A program made the translations under genes and the position numbers. The notes beneath the pieces were generated by a model that made no database searches, was not told the origin of the DNA, and saw only the letters and a program-made list of their open reading frames with translations. Positions 26,254 through 34,348 of a DNA stretch of 64,000 bases are shown piece by piece (the first letter of the stretch is position 1; the number at the start of each line of letters is the position of its first letter). The stretch lies in the NCBI RefSeq assembly GCF_025398195.1, contig NZ_JAODNV010000009.1, positions 62,001-126,000 of the forward strand, in the 5' to 3' direction. This DNA is from Chelativorans petroleitrophicus (lineage in GTDB: Bacteria; Pseudomonadota; Alphaproteobacteria; Rhizobiales; Rhizobiaceae).

Positions 26254-27068
26254 TGCCGCTCGTGGAGGTGGAAAAGCTCAATGTGTGGATGGCAGCCGGC
26301 GGGCGGGAGGTGCATGCCGTGCAGGATGCAAGCCTTACGCTGGAGCCCGGCGGTCAGCTAGCCATCGTCGGGGAATCGGGAAGCGGCAAGTCCACCCTGC
26401 TCATGGCGCTGATGGGCCTTCTCCCGCCGAACGCCACCGTCTCCGGCCGCGTGATCGTTGACGGCGTCGATGTGCTGGAAGGTCCCGAACAGGCGCTCGC
26501 CGCGCTGCGCTGGCGCACCGTGTCCATGGTCTTCCAGGCCTCCTCCAACCCGCTCAATCCCGTGCGCACGATCGGCCATCAGCTCCGGCAGGTGCTCGTC
26601 TTCCACGGGCTCCCCTCCGCGGAGGCGCGCGACAGGGCGCGCGAGCTTCTCGAGATGGTTCGCCTGCCGGCGGCAACCGAGCACTACTATCCGCATCAGC
26701 TTTCTGGTGGCATGCGGCAGCGGGCCGTGATTGCGCTCGCGCTCGCCTGCCGGCCGAAACTGCTGTTGGCGGACGAACCCACGACCGCCCTCGATCCGAT
26801 CGTCCAGGCGGAGATCGTCGAGCTGATCCTGTCGCTGAAGAAGAGCCTCGGGCTCGCGCTCGTGCTGGTGAGCCATGACCTCGCGCTCGTGCGGCGCATG
26901 GAAGGAGACCTTGCCGTCATGCTCGGAGGAAAGATCGTCGAATACGGGCCGCTCGCGCGCCTGATGGCCAAGCCCGGCCATGAGCATCTGCGGACGCTGA
27001 TCGCAGCCCTTCCCGATTTCGGCGAGGCGGGCAGGGACAAGGTCGCAGCGCCGGGAGGCGGATCATGA
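26253..27068 (+). CDS. Peptide-type ABC importer ATPase (DppD/OppD-like)
   Basis: A 271-residue ATPase. Walker A GESGSGKST (about 39-47), Q-loop FQASSNPLNP, signature LSGGMRQR and Walker B LLLADEPTTALD are all intact. It is shorter than typical DppD (about 325) because it lacks most of the C-terminal oligopeptide/iron-sulfur extension. Starts at ATG 26253, overlapping the preceding stop. It works with the following OppF-like ATPase to power the importer. Confidence 0.93.
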   Translation: MPLVEVEKLNVWMAAGGREVHAVQDASLTLEPGGQLAIVGESGSGKSTLLMALMGLLPPNATVSGRVIVDGVDVLEGPEQALAALRWRTVSMVFQASSNPLNPVRTIGHQLRQVLVFHGLPSAEARDRARELLEMVRLPAATEHYYPHQLSGGMRQRAVIALALACRPKLLLADEPTTALDPIVQAEIVELILSLKKSLGLALVLVSHDLALVRRMEGDLAVMLGGKIVEYGPLARLMAKPGHEHLRTLIAALPDFGEAGRDKVAAPGGGS

Positions 27069-27901
27069 TGCGTGCACAGGCAAGCGCGCCGCCGCTCCTT
27101 GAACTCCGCCACCTGCGGGTGAACTTCGTGGAGCAGAGCCTCTTCGGCCGCACGCTCAATGAGGTGTCGGCAGTTGACGATGTCTCGATCGAGGTACGGC
27201 AGGGCGAGATTGTCGCCCTCATCGGCGCTTCCGGCTCGGGCAAGACCACCACGGTGCGCGCCGCGCTCGGCCTGCAGCCCGTGACGGCAGGCGAGATTGT
27301 GTTCTCCGGCCGTCCCATGACCGGCATGGGTCCGCGCGAATGGAAGGACCTGCGCCGGCGCATGCAGCTCATCTTCCAGGACCCCACCGAGGCGCTCAAT
27401 CCCCGTATGACGGTGGAGGAGATCGTCATGGAGGGGCTTCTCATCCATCGGCTCGGCGAAAACCCGTCCCGGCGGAGGGAGATGATCGAGGAAGCGCTCG
27501 GCTTCGTCGGGCTCACGCCGCCAGGCCATTTCCTGCGCCGCCATCCGCACACGCTTTCCGGCGGCCAGCGCCAGCGCGTGGCGATCGCCGCGGCTCTCGT
27601 GCTCTCGCCGGAGCTTTTGATCGCCGACGAGCCCGTCTCCATGCTCGACCCCTCAATCCGCGCCGGCATCCTTGACCTCTTTGCAAGACTCAGGGCCGAG
27701 CGCGGCATGAGCACACTGATGGTGACCCATGACCTTCCTTCCGCCTACCATCTCGCCGACCGTGTCTATGTGATGAACCGCGGCCGGATCGTGGAGGAGG
27801 GCCCGACCAAGCAGGTCTTCCGGTCGCCCTCGCATGACTACACAAAGGCGCTGATCCGCGCCGCAAGCGGCCAGACTCTGGCCGATGGACCGGTGCCATG
27901 A
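27065..27901 (+). CDS. Peptide-type ABC importer ATPase (DppF/OppF-like)
   Basis: A 278-residue ATPase with Walker A GASGSGKTT, the Q-loop FQDPTEALNPRMTV, signature [15 protein letters not shown] and Walker B LLIADEPVSMLD. The Q-loop NPRMTV sequence is characteristic of the OppF side of the pair. It overlaps both neighbours by 4 bp. A short C-terminal extension is present. The pair OppD/OppF-like indicates a complete importer. Confidence 0.93.
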   Translation: MMRAQASAPPLLELRHLRVNFVEQSLFGRTLNEVSAVDDVSIEVRQGEIVALIGASGSGKTTTVRAALGLQPVTAGEIVFSGRPMTGMGPREWKDLRRRMQLIFQDPTEALNPRMTVEEIVMEGLLIHRLGENPSRRREMIEEALGFVGLTPPGHFLRRHPHTLSGGQRQRVAIAAALVLSPELLIADEPVSMLDPSIRAGILDLFARLRAERGMSTLMVTHDLPSAYHLADRVYVMNRGRIVEEGPTKQVFRSPSHDYTKALIRAASGQTLADGPVP

Positions 27902-28878
27902 ACGCCCAGACTCCGGAATCGCGCCTGCCGGCCTCCGCGCACCAGTTCGTGTTCGATCCGCAGGCAGAGCCCGCGCTCACGGTCGATCCCGGCACGGTGG
28001 TCGTGATCGAAACGCTGGACTGCTTTTCCAATCGGCTCACTGCCAAAAGCCCGCCGCTCCGCAACGACCGCGACGTGCTCAATCATATCGGCGGTCGCTA
28101 CAACCCGGTGAACGCCCCAATTTATGTCCGCGGCGCCGAGCCGGGGGACGCGCTTGCCGTCGATATCCTCGACATCGCCCTCGCGCCGCGACTGGGCTTT
28201 GCCGTTACCCATGTGGCGCGCGACTGGGCCGAGCGCTTCGGCGGCGCCGCGTTTGCCGATGCGGTTGCGCCCGCGACCGTCGTGGCGGAAGTCTCACAAA
28301 ACGTCGTCAAGCTGCCGCTCGCAGGTTCGCACGTCGAGGTCAAAGCGCAACCGATGATCGGCACCATCGGCACGGCGCCGGGTGAAGAGGCGGCAGCATC
28401 GCTTCTTTATTCCGCGTCTCACGGGGGCAATCTCGATTGTCCCCATGTTCGCCCGGGCGCCACGGTTCTCCTGCCCGTCAATGTGCCCGGCGCGCTTCTG
28501 TCGCTGGGCGATGTCCACGCGCTCATGGGCGAGGGGGAGGTGACCGGCACGGCGCTCGAAACCGATGCGGACGTGACTGTTCGCATCCGCCTTGTCAAAG
28601 CGCAGAAGCTTAAGATGCCGAGGCTCTTCGACGGTGAGGGGATCGGCTCTATCGGCTGCGGCTCGCGCACGAGCCTTGAGGACAATATCCGCGCGGCCGC
28701 ACTCGACCTGATGGCAACACTTCAGGAGGAGCACGGCTTCTCCCCCGGCGACGCCCTTCAGGCCGTGAACCTCTTCGGGCGCATCATCGTCAACCAGGCG
28801 GTTGCGTCGGGGGCGAACGCATGGTCGAGCGTTCTGGTGCGGCTTGAAAATAGCGATCTCTCCGCCCTGCCGCGCTGA
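27898..28878 (+). CDS. Acetamidase/formamidase family protein
   Basis: A 326-residue member of the FmdA/AmdA family of metal-dependent amidases that release ammonia from short aliphatic amides. Recognisable are the N-terminal F-P---P-L-V-PG-VV-IET block, the NP--GPI-like NPVNAPIYVRGAEPGD (about 64-80), the HGGN-D segment near 179 that binds metal, and LLPVNVPGALLSLGDVHA (about 195-212). Last gene of the importer operon, overlapping it by 4 bp, so its substrate is probably brought in by that system. Many family members have unknown specificity. Confidence 0.88.
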   Translation: MNAQTPESRLPASAHQFVFDPQAEPALTVDPGTVVVIETLDCFSNRLTAKSPPLRNDRDVLNHIGGRYNPVNAPIYVRGAEPGDALAVDILDIALAPRLGFAVTHVARDWAERFGGAAFADAVAPATVVAEVSQNVVKLPLAGSHVEVKAQPMIGTIGTAPGEEAAASLLYSASHGGNLDCPHVRPGATVLLPVNVPGALLSLGDVHALMGEGEVTGTALETDADVTVRIRLVKAQKLKMPRLFDGEGIGSIGCGSRTSLEDNIRAAALDLMATLQEEHGFSPGDALQAVNLFGRIIVNQAVASGANAWSSVLVRLENSDLSALPR

Positions 28879-28978
28879 AGGAAGGCTCGCAGGCAAAAAA
28901 GCAAGAGCGCGCCATTACCCGACGGTTCCCGCATCGTTCTTTCCGAGCAGTTTCGAGCCTCCGGGAAACGCCCCGGAG

Positions 28979-29002
28979 AAAAAGCCCGGCGCGAGGCCGG
29001 GC
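28979..29002 (-). terminator. Rho-independent terminator of the agp-melA operon
   Basis: Read on the minus strand, GCCCGGC (complement of 28996-29002), a 5-base loop and GCCGGGC (complement of 28984-28990) are followed at once by five T. It starts 35 bp past the melA stop, a textbook terminator for the leftward operon. A second hairpin (CTCCGGG/CCCGGAG) adjoins it. Confidence 0.8.
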
Positions 29003-29036
29003 GGAGTGTTGCACCGGGAGGAAAGTTCGAACTTGT

Positions 29037-30407
29037 TCAGGCCACCTGCCGGTTGCTGGGCCAGCGGGCCCATTCGGGCAGCATGTCGCCGTGCGCGGCC
29101 AGAAGGTCGTCGACGAGGCTCCATATCTGGTCGAGGTCGAGTTCCGCGCCGGTGTGCGGATCCAGCATCGCGGCGTGATAGATGTGCTCCGGGTTCTCGG
29201 TCATCAGCGCCGCGACGGTAAGCTCCTGCACATTGATGTTGGTGCGCATCAGGGCCGAAAGCTGCGGCGGCAGCTTGCCGATGGCCGTGGGCTGGATGCC
29301 GTTCGCGTTCACCAGGCAGGGCACCTCGACCGCGCAGCCTTCCGGAAGCGAGGTGATGTAGCCCTTGTTGGCAACGTTGCCGTAGATGACCGAAGGCTCG
29401 CCCGTCCAGACCGAGTTCAGGATGGAGGAGGCATATTCGTGGCTGGCCTTCACCTCGATCCGCTCGGCCTTGCGGTACTGTTCGGCCTGGTTCCGCCAGC
29501 GCTCGATCTGCTCGACGCAGCGCTTGGGATATTCATCGAGCGGAATGCCGAACTTCTCGATCAGGTCCGGCCGGTCCCGCTTGATGAACCACGGCACATA
29601 TTCGGAAAAGTGTTCCGAGCTCTCGGTGACGAAATAGCCAAGCCGCGTCAGCATCTCATAGCGCACCTTGTTAGGGCAGCGCGGGTTCGAGCGGTTGGGC
29701 TTTGGGAACCGGCCCTCGCGGTAGCCTTTCAGAAGGTCGGGATAAAGATCCCTGTAGGTCCCGTCCGGCTGGCGATGCTCGAAACGCAGATAAAAGGCCA
29801 TGTGGTTGATGCCGGCCGCGAGATAGCGGATTTCCTCTATCGGAATATCGAGATCGCGCGCCAGCTCCGAAGCTGTTCCTTGCACGGAGTGGCACAGGCC
29901 CACCTGGCGGATTTGCGGGTATTTCGCCGCGATGGCCCAGGTGTTGATGGCCATCGGGTTGACATATTGCAGCAGGATCGCCTCGGGGCACACCTCCAGC
30001 ATGTCCTCGCACAGCGCCCACAGATGCGGCACCGTTCTAAGGCCGCGCATGATGCCGCCCACGCCCAGCGTATCGGCAATGGTCTGCCGCAGGCCGTATT
30101 TCTTCGGCACGTCGAAATCGATCACCGTTGACGGCTCGTAGCCGCCGATCTGGAAAGCGACGATGACGAAATCCGCGTCGTCGAGCGCCGCGCGCCTATC
30201 CGTATGGGTTTCGACCTTTGCCGGCACGCCGAGGGTCGAGACCAGTTTGTTTACGACAATGGCGCTCTCCTCGAGCCGTTGCGGGTTGATGTCCATCAGC
30301 GCGATGGTTGCTCCCTGGAGCGCCGGGCGCTGCAGCACGTCGCCGATTATGTTTTTCATGAAAACGGTCGAGCCTGCACCGACAAAGGCGATTTTGGGTT
30401 TTGCCAT
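29037..30407 (-). CDS. melA: Alpha-galactosidase, GH4 (MelA)
   Basis: A 456-residue NAD+- and Mn-dependent alpha-galactosidase very like E. coli MelA: FIGAGST-F-KN, the VAFQIGGYEP, QTIADTLG-GGIMR-LRT-PHLW and YFVTESSEHFSEY blocks all agree. The GH4 tetrad is C172-H-S-V, the alpha-galactosidase version, with H202 as second metal ligand. It hydrolyses melibiose and raffinose-type sugars in the cytoplasm after import by AgpABCD. It is the last gene of the operon, 11 bp after the ATPase gene, and is followed by a terminator. Confidence 0.95.
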   Translation of the reverse strand: MAKPKIAFVGAGSTVFMKNIIGDVLQRPALQGATIALMDINPQRLEESAIVVNKLVSTLGVPAKVETHTDRRAALDDADFVIVAFQIGGYEPSTVIDFDVPKKYGLRQTIADTLGVGGIMRGLRTVPHLWALCEDMLEVCPEAILLQYVNPMAINTWAIAAKYPQIRQVGLCHSVQGTASELARDLDIPIEEIRYLAAGINHMAFYLRFEHRQPDGTYRDLYPDLLKGYREGRFPKPNRSNPRCPNKVRYEMLTRLGYFVTESSEHFSEYVPWFIKRDRPDLIEKFGIPLDEYPKRCVEQIERWRNQAEQYRKAERIEVKASHEYASSILNSVWTGEPSVIYGNVANKGYITSLPEGCAVEVPCLVNANGIQPTAIGKLPPQLSALMRTNINVQELTVAALMTENPEHIYHAAMLDPHTGAELDLDQIWSLVDDLLAAHGDMLPEWARWPSNRQVA

Positions 30408-30418
30408 GCTTCCTGCTC

Positions 30419-32083
30419 CTAGGCGGCTATTTCAAATGCGGCTCGAACCAGCCGCGCGGTATAGTCTGTGCGGGGGTTGGAAAGCACCTCGTCCACCGGC
30501 CCTTGTTCGACGATCCTGCCGAACTGCATGACCATGACGCGGTGACAGAGCGCCCGCACGACCTTCAGGTCGTGCGAGATGAAGAGGTAGCTAAGGCCCT
30601 TCTCGTCCTGCAGCTTGCGCAGAAGCCTGATGATCTGCGCCTGTATGGAGAGGTCGAGCGCCGAGGTCGGCTCATCGAGCAGGATGAATTCCGGTTCCAG
30701 CGCGATCGCACGGGCAATCGCAATCCGCTGGCGCTGTCCGCCGGAGAATTCGTGCGGAAAGCGGTTGAGGATGTTGTCCGGCAAGCCCGCGTCCCTGAGA
30801 GCCTGCCGTACACGGTCAAGCCGCTCGCGCCGGCTAGCGCCGATACCATTGACGATCAGACCCTCCTCGATGATCTGGCGCACGGACATACGCGGATTGA
30901 GGGAGGCAAACGGGTCCTGGAAAACCACCTGCATGCGCGAGCGCAGAGGGCGCATGCCTTTGCGGTTTAAGGCATGGATGGGCTGGCCGTCGAAATAGAT
31001 TTCGCCGCCTTGATTCTCGATGAGCCGGATGAGCGCCTGCCCGAAAGTGGTCTTGCCTGAGCCACTCTCGCCGACAAGGCCCAGGGTTTCGTGGCGCCTC
31101 AAATCAAGACTGAGATTGTTGACCGCCACGAGATCGAAATAATCGGGCCGAAGCATGCCGCCACGGCGGAGCTTGAACGTGACATTCACGTTCCGTCCCT
31201 GAAGCACGATGGGGCTGTTTTCGGACAAGGGCCTGGCGGATCCTCTCGGCTCCGCGGCCAGCAGGCGCTGCGTGTAGGGATGTTGGGGATTCGAGAAGAT
31301 CGCCTCTGTCTCGTTGTGCTCTCGCACCACGCCGTCCTGCATCACGTAGACGTATTCAGAGAACTGGCGGACGATGGTGAGATCGTGGGTGATCAGGATC
31401 ACCGCCATCCCGTACTTGTCCTTGAGATCCTTGATGAGATGCAGGATTTGCGCCTGCACCGTCACGTCGAGCGCGGTGGTCGGCTCGTCGGCAATCAGGA
31501 TGTCCGGCCGGTTGGCCAGCGCCATCGCGATCATAACTCGCTGGCGCTGGCCGCCGGAAAGCTGATGCGGATACTGCCTGAGCCGCTCGGCGGGCTGGGA
31601 GATCTGCACCTCCTCCAGCAGTTGCCTGGCCCTTTCCAGGGCCTCGCGGTGCGAGATGCGGTTGTGCAGATGCAGGATTTCGCAGATCTGTCGCCCGATG
31701 GTGTAGACCGGATTGAGCGAGGACATCGGCTCCTGGAAAATCATGGAGACCTTCTTGCCGCGCAGCCGGCGCATCTCCCTCTCGCTCAGGGAGGTGATAT
31801 CCATTCCCGACAGCGTGATCTTCGTACCGGGCTTGATGGTAGCGCGCCGGGACAGAAGCCGCATGACCGTGCGCGCTGTCACGGACTTGCCCGAGCCGCT
31901 TTCGCCCACGAGCGCGATGGTTTCTCCCTTGTGGAGCTGGAAGGAAACGTCGCGCACGGCGTTGACCACACCGCCCTCGACCTTGAAGTCGACAGCGATG
32001 TTCCGTGCGTCAAGGATCAGCTCCCGACCGTGCTTGCCGAGATCGTGCCGTTCCGGTGGGGCGAAGGGGTTGCGTTCAGGCAT
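30419..32083 (-). CDS. agpD: Double ATPase of the alpha-galactoside ABC importer
   Basis: A 554-residue protein with two fused ABC ATPase domains. The first has Walker [25 protein letters not shown] and LIADEPTTALD; the second has GESGSGKTT, FSGGQRQRIAIARAI and LLDEPTSALD. Fused NBDs are typical of GsiA/YejF-type importers and suit the rhizobial agp system. ATG 32083 is chosen: it is 11 bp after the permease stop with AAAGGG ahead; a longer frame upstream overlaps the permease. Powers uptake of melibiose/raffinose-type sugars. Confidence 0.9.
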   Translation of the reverse strand: MPERNPFAPPERHDLGKHGRELILDARNIAVDFKVEGGVVNAVRDVSFQLHKGETIALVGESGSGKSVTARTVMRLLSRRATIKPGTKITLSGMDITSLSEREMRRLRGKKVSMIFQEPMSSLNPVYTIGRQICEILHLHNRISHREALERARQLLEEVQISQPAERLRQYPHQLSGGQRQRVMIAMALANRPDILIADEPTTALDVTVQAQILHLIKDLKDKYGMAVILITHDLTIVRQFSEYVYVMQDGVVREHNETEAIFSNPQHPYTQRLLAAEPRGSARPLSENSPIVLQGRNVNVTFKLRRGGMLRPDYFDLVAVNNLSLDLRRHETLGLVGESGSGKTTFGQALIRLIENQGGEIYFDGQPIHALNRKGMRPLRSRMQVVFQDPFASLNPRMSVRQIIEEGLIVNGIGASRRERLDRVRQALRDAGLPDNILNRFPHEFSGGQRQRIAIARAIALEPEFILLDEPTSALDLSIQAQIIRLLRKLQDEKGLSYLFISHDLKVVRALCHRVMVMQFGRIVEQGPVDEVLSNPRTDYTARLVRAAFEIAA

Positions 32084-32094
32084 TCCCGGCCCTT

Positions 32095-33279
32095 TCAGTA
32101 CGGATCGACCGCATCGCGCAGGCCGTCGCCCAGCGCGTTGAAGGCGAAGACGGTGATCAGCACGAACACCACCGGTGAAAGAATCCAAGGATAGGAGCCG
32201 ATCACCGAGAAGGTGTTGGTGTCCTGCAGCATCAGCCCCCAGGAGATCAGCGGCGGCTTCACGGCGAACCCGAGGAAGCCGAGAAAGCTTTCGAGCAGCA
32301 CTACCGTCGGTATGGCGAGGGTCACCGCCACGATGATGTGCGAGAGCACGTTGGGCAGGATGTGCCGGGTGATGATGCGCAGGTCGCTGGACCCCACGGC
32401 TATGGCCGCGCGCACATAGTCTATCCGGGCGAGCGCCAGGGTCTTCGAGCGCACCTCGCGCGAAAGCTGCGCCCAGCCGAGAGCCGCGAGTACAGCGATG
32501 ACGAAGGCGATGAACACGTTCGAAGGCGCCGTCAGCGGCACCAGCGAGGTGAGCGCGAGATAAAGCGGAAGCTGCGGGAAGGCGAGCACGAAGTCCACGA
32601 AACGCTGGACCACATTGTCGACCGTGCCCCCCAGATAGCCCGAGGTTATGCCTATCAGGGTGCCGACCGTCGTGGTGATCGTCACCACGGCGAAGGCGAT
32701 GAGAAGCGAAATGCGCGAACCGTAGATGCCTCGCGAGAGGATGTCGCGGCCGAACTTGTCCGTGCCGAGCAGGTGGATCGGCCGCCCGTCGGTGGAACCG
32801 AAGAAGTGTCGGTTCGTAGGGATGATCCCGAAGAGACGGTACTCGTAGCCTTTGACGAAGAAGCCCACAGGCGTCGGATCATCGAGTATTGGGCCGGTGA
32901 GCGGCTGAAAGGTGACGGGGTCGAACTCGCCCGTCTCGCCGATCGGATAGACGTGAGGGATCAGGCTGAAGCTGCCGTCGGGCGCGGTGAAAGAGATCAT
33001 ATCGGGTGGCGCGAAGGGCGTATCCGTCGCCCGCGGGTGCATCGGAGCGAAGAAGTCCGCGAAAACGGCCATGACGATGAGAAGCGTCACCAGCACCAGC
33101 CCCGTCATGCCGCTGACGGAGCGCCTGAAACGCCGCCATACCAGCGTGTAGTAGCTCTCGTTCCTGTCCGGGAGGCGCGCAAGGACCATATCGTCCGGCT
33201 CCGTCGCCGACGGCGCTACGATAGGCTCGCCGGAAGGAGATGGCTGCGGCTCGAGACGGCGAAGATCGAGGTCTGTCAT
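32095..33279 (-). CDS. agpC: Alpha-galactoside ABC importer permease (DppC-like)
   Basis: A 394-residue permease, longer than ordinary DppC proteins. The extra length is a periplasmic region of about 100 residues between the first membrane segment and the LLGTDKFGRDI motif (about 181-191), as in YejE/GsiD-like and Agp permeases. The EAA loop (RAAIAVGSSDLRIITRHILPNVL) is near 292-314. It overlaps its partner by 4 bp (ATGA). Forms the channel with the 33276-34289 product. The symbol is by analogy with the Sinorhizobium meliloti agp operon. Confidence 0.88.
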   Translation of the reverse strand: MTDLDLRRLEPQPSPSGEPIVAPSATEPDDMVLARLPDRNESYYTLVWRRFRRSVSGMTGLVLVTLLIVMAVFADFFAPMHPRATDTPFAPPDMISFTAPDGSFSLIPHVYPIGETGEFDPVTFQPLTGPILDDPTPVGFFVKGYEYRLFGIIPTNRHFFGSTDGRPIHLLGTDKFGRDILSRGIYGSRISLLIAFAVVTITTTVGTLIGITSGYLGGTVDNVVQRFVDFVLAFPQLPLYLALTSLVPLTAPSNVFIAFVIAVLAALGWAQLSREVRSKTLALARIDYVRAAIAVGSSDLRIITRHILPNVLSHIIVAVTLAIPTVVLLESFLGFLGFAVKPPLISWGLMLQDTNTFSVIGSYPWILSPVVFVLITVFAFNALGDGLRDAVDPY

Positions 33280-34289
33280 GCGGACTTCTCCCCGCCGAGG
33301 CGCACGCGCGGATCAAGCGCGGCAAGAAGCAGGTCGGCGATGATGTTGCCCACGATCAGGGTCGCGGCAAGGACCAGCATGAAGGTGGCAGTCACCCATA
33401 CGTCGCCGACCGCCATGGAGCCAACAATGGCGGGTCCCACGGTCGCCAGCCCGAAGACAACCGCCACCTCGATCTCGCCGGTGAGCATGTAGGGCAGCAC
33501 CACACCCTGATAGGCGACCAGCGGATGAAGCGCGTTAGGCACGGCATGCCGCAACACCACGGCGCTCTCCGACAGGCCCTTGGCGCGCGCCGTCTCGATA
33601 TACTGCGCATTGAGCACGTCGAGCAGATTTCCGCGCATGACGCGCATGTTGTAGGCGAGCCCGCCGAAGGTGGCGATGAAGATCACCGGCCAGACGTGCT
33701 GCACCAGATTGACGAACTTGTCCCAGCTCCAGGGCGCTCCGCCATAACGGGCCGAGAAGAACATGCCCACTTCGGAAACGTTGAGCCGGAAGACGAGGAT
33801 ATAGAGGATGATGATCGCAAGCAGGAACCGCGGGATCGTCAGCCCGAGGAATGAGATGAAGCTGAGCAGGGTATCCGCCCAACTGTATTGACGGGTGGCG
33901 GCAATGATGCCGAGCGATATGCCGAACAGCGATGCCAAAAGATGGCATGTGAGCGCCAGCGCAATAGTCGCCGGCAGGCGGCTGGCGACGACGTCGCCCA
34001 CGGGCCTGTTGTAGTAGAAGCTGTGCCCGAAATCGAAGCGCGTGACGATGCCGGTGACCCAGCGTATGTAACGCACGACAAGAGGATCATCGAGCCCGTG
34101 CGCCTCGCGATAGGCGCGGGCCTGCGCCTCGGCCTGCTCGATCGAGGCGCCGCCCTGGTTGATCAGCATGGAGCGGATGTAGTCTGAATAGTCGCCGGGC
34201 TTCGCTTCGATGATGGCGAAAGTGACGATGCTCAGGGCGAACAGGATCGGGATCGCCCCCAGGATTCGCACGGCAAGAAATCTCAACAT
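33276..34289 (-). CDS. agpB: Alpha-galactoside ABC importer permease (DppB-like)
   Basis: A 337-residue DppB-type permease with six membrane segments and the N-terminal pattern MLRFLAVRILGAIPILFALSI. An EAA loop (ETARAKGLSESAVVLRHAVPNAL) lies near 230-252. ATG 34289 is selected because the family N-terminus begins here; an in-frame upstream start at 34343 would add unrelated residues over the hairpin. The gene follows the binding protein across a spacer with a strong stem-loop. Confidence 0.9.
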   Translation of the reverse strand: MLRFLAVRILGAIPILFALSIVTFAIIEAKPGDYSDYIRSMLINQGGASIEQAEAQARAYREAHGLDDPLVVRYIRWVTGIVTRFDFGHSFYYNRPVGDVVASRLPATIALALTCHLLASLFGISLGIIAATRQYSWADTLLSFISFLGLTIPRFLLAIIILYILVFRLNVSEVGMFFSARYGGAPWSWDKFVNLVQHVWPVIFIATFGGLAYNMRVMRGNLLDVLNAQYIETARAKGLSESAVVLRHAVPNALHPLVAYQGVVLPYMLTGEIEVAVVFGLATVGPAIVGSMAVGDVWVTATFMLVLAATLIVGNIIADLLLAALDPRVRLGGEKSA

Positions 34290-34312
34290 GACGCACGCCC
34301 GCTCATTTCGGA

Positions 34313-34336
34313 CGGTCAGGGGAAGTCCCCTGACCG
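34313..34336 (-). other. Intercistronic stem-loop after agpA
   Basis: CGGTCAGGGG (34313-34322) pairs with CCCCTGACCG (34327-34336), a perfect 10-bp stem with a 4-base loop, 12 bp after the agpA stop. No T-run follows on the minus strand. Likely protects the binding-protein mRNA or partly stops transcription before the permease genes. Confidence 0.6.
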
Positions 34337-34348
34337 GCACCATGGCCG

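Noticed and set aside
29091-30131. A plus-strand open frame of 346 codons opposite melA
   Set aside because: melA matches its family end to end; the antisense translation has no family features.
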